64,000 bases of DNA, from NCBI GenBank assembly GCA_026770575.1, contig MU657195.1:206555-270554 (forward strand), in the 5' to 3' direction. Under the pieces are notes generated by a model. That model ran no database searches. It was given only the letters and a program-made list of their open reading frames with translations, and was not told the DNA's origin. The stretch comes from Pelagophyceae sp. CCMP2097 (lineage: Eukaryota; Sar; Pelagophyceae). The translations under genes and the position numbers were made by a program. Within the stretch, counting starts at the first letter, position 1. Each line of letters opens with the position of its first letter. Positions 63,826-64,000 of this stretch are shown here, in pieces.

Positions 63826-64000
63826 TGTCGTGTGTGTTTGCATGAAAGGACGATTTCAGCGATCTCGAGCCGACGATCGGGTTTTCTGCGAAGGTGGACA
63901 CTGTCGATTTTGCACAACAGAAATCACCAAATATAACTATTTTAGCACGTGCGTTCTTGCCGCCCCCTCCAGTCGTACTAGTCGCCGCCTCGGAGACCAG
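63826..64000 (-). promoter_or_regulatory. Solo copy of the block found upstream of MYND genes
   Basis: The inverse of this stretch matches 17770-17945 (GGTCTCCGAGGCGGC, ACTAGTACGACTGGAGGG, CGGCAAGAACGCACG) and, at its inner end, 41060-41105. No MYND coding sequence follows within the window in the expected direction, so it is an orphan copy or part of a dispersed repeat. Confidence 0.4.

Overview
The window looks like nuclear DNA of a GC-rich unicellular eukaryote. Genes are split by GT-AG introns, some of them kilobases long. There are multigene families of MYND/RING/Sel1 proteins and of coiled-coil/BTB(T1)/kelch proteins, dead LINEs, many short inverted-repeat transposons and very large GC-rich tandem arrays. 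The family content recalls pelagophyte-type stramenopile algae; that assignment is inference. I saw no bacterial operons, rRNA, convincing tRNA or CRISPR. One assembly gap (325 N) lies at 59163-59487.

Layout. 1-4.5 kb: tandem coiled-coil/BTB/kelch genes on the minus strand (one running off the edge, one with a stop codon, one relic). 5.1-6.5 kb: an Ala-rich acidic-tail gene between inverted repeats. 6.7-12.3 kb: a four-exon secreted or ER-type FAD oxidoreductase whose first intron (3.4 kb) is almost wholly repeats. 12.4-15.1 kb: arrays and two inverted-repeat elements. 16.3-17.3 kb: intact MYND-Sel1 gene. 18-25 kb: mobile-element zone (hairpin elements, a decayed LINE, two abutting TA-flanked elements). 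25.6-27.1 kb: another inverted-repeat element and a kelch fragment. 27.8-40.7 kb: a renalase-like FAD oxidoreductase on the minus strand, about 365 codons spread over 12.9 kb because its introns are filled with arrays. 41.2-46.7 kb: a MYND-Sel1 gene with a nonsense codon, two more kelch copies, and Sel1 and helicase-associated-domain relics. 48-52 kb: an unknown gene, a composite array element and a WD40 exon. 52.7-57 kb: arrays and weak coding candidates. 57.2-61.2 kb: a wrecked MYND-Sel1 copy split by a GCGGCTGCGCCGCC array, a gene interrupted by the assembly gap, and an intact MYND-Sel1 gene. 61.3-64 kb: little recognisable, ending in a repeated block also found upstream of other MYND genes.

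The most unusual feature is a family of composite elements. Each has a ~210-bp end module with inverted termini (GGAGCAGGGACGG / CCCTGCTCC), then an AAGGCC-rich block, a ~12-bp tandem array, a 13-bp tandem array, and another end module. The block order recurs in at least five copies in both orientations, and most copies sit inside the introns of the two FAD oxidoreductase genes. Splice-site assignments are by eye from frame, phase and family similarity; no searches could be run.
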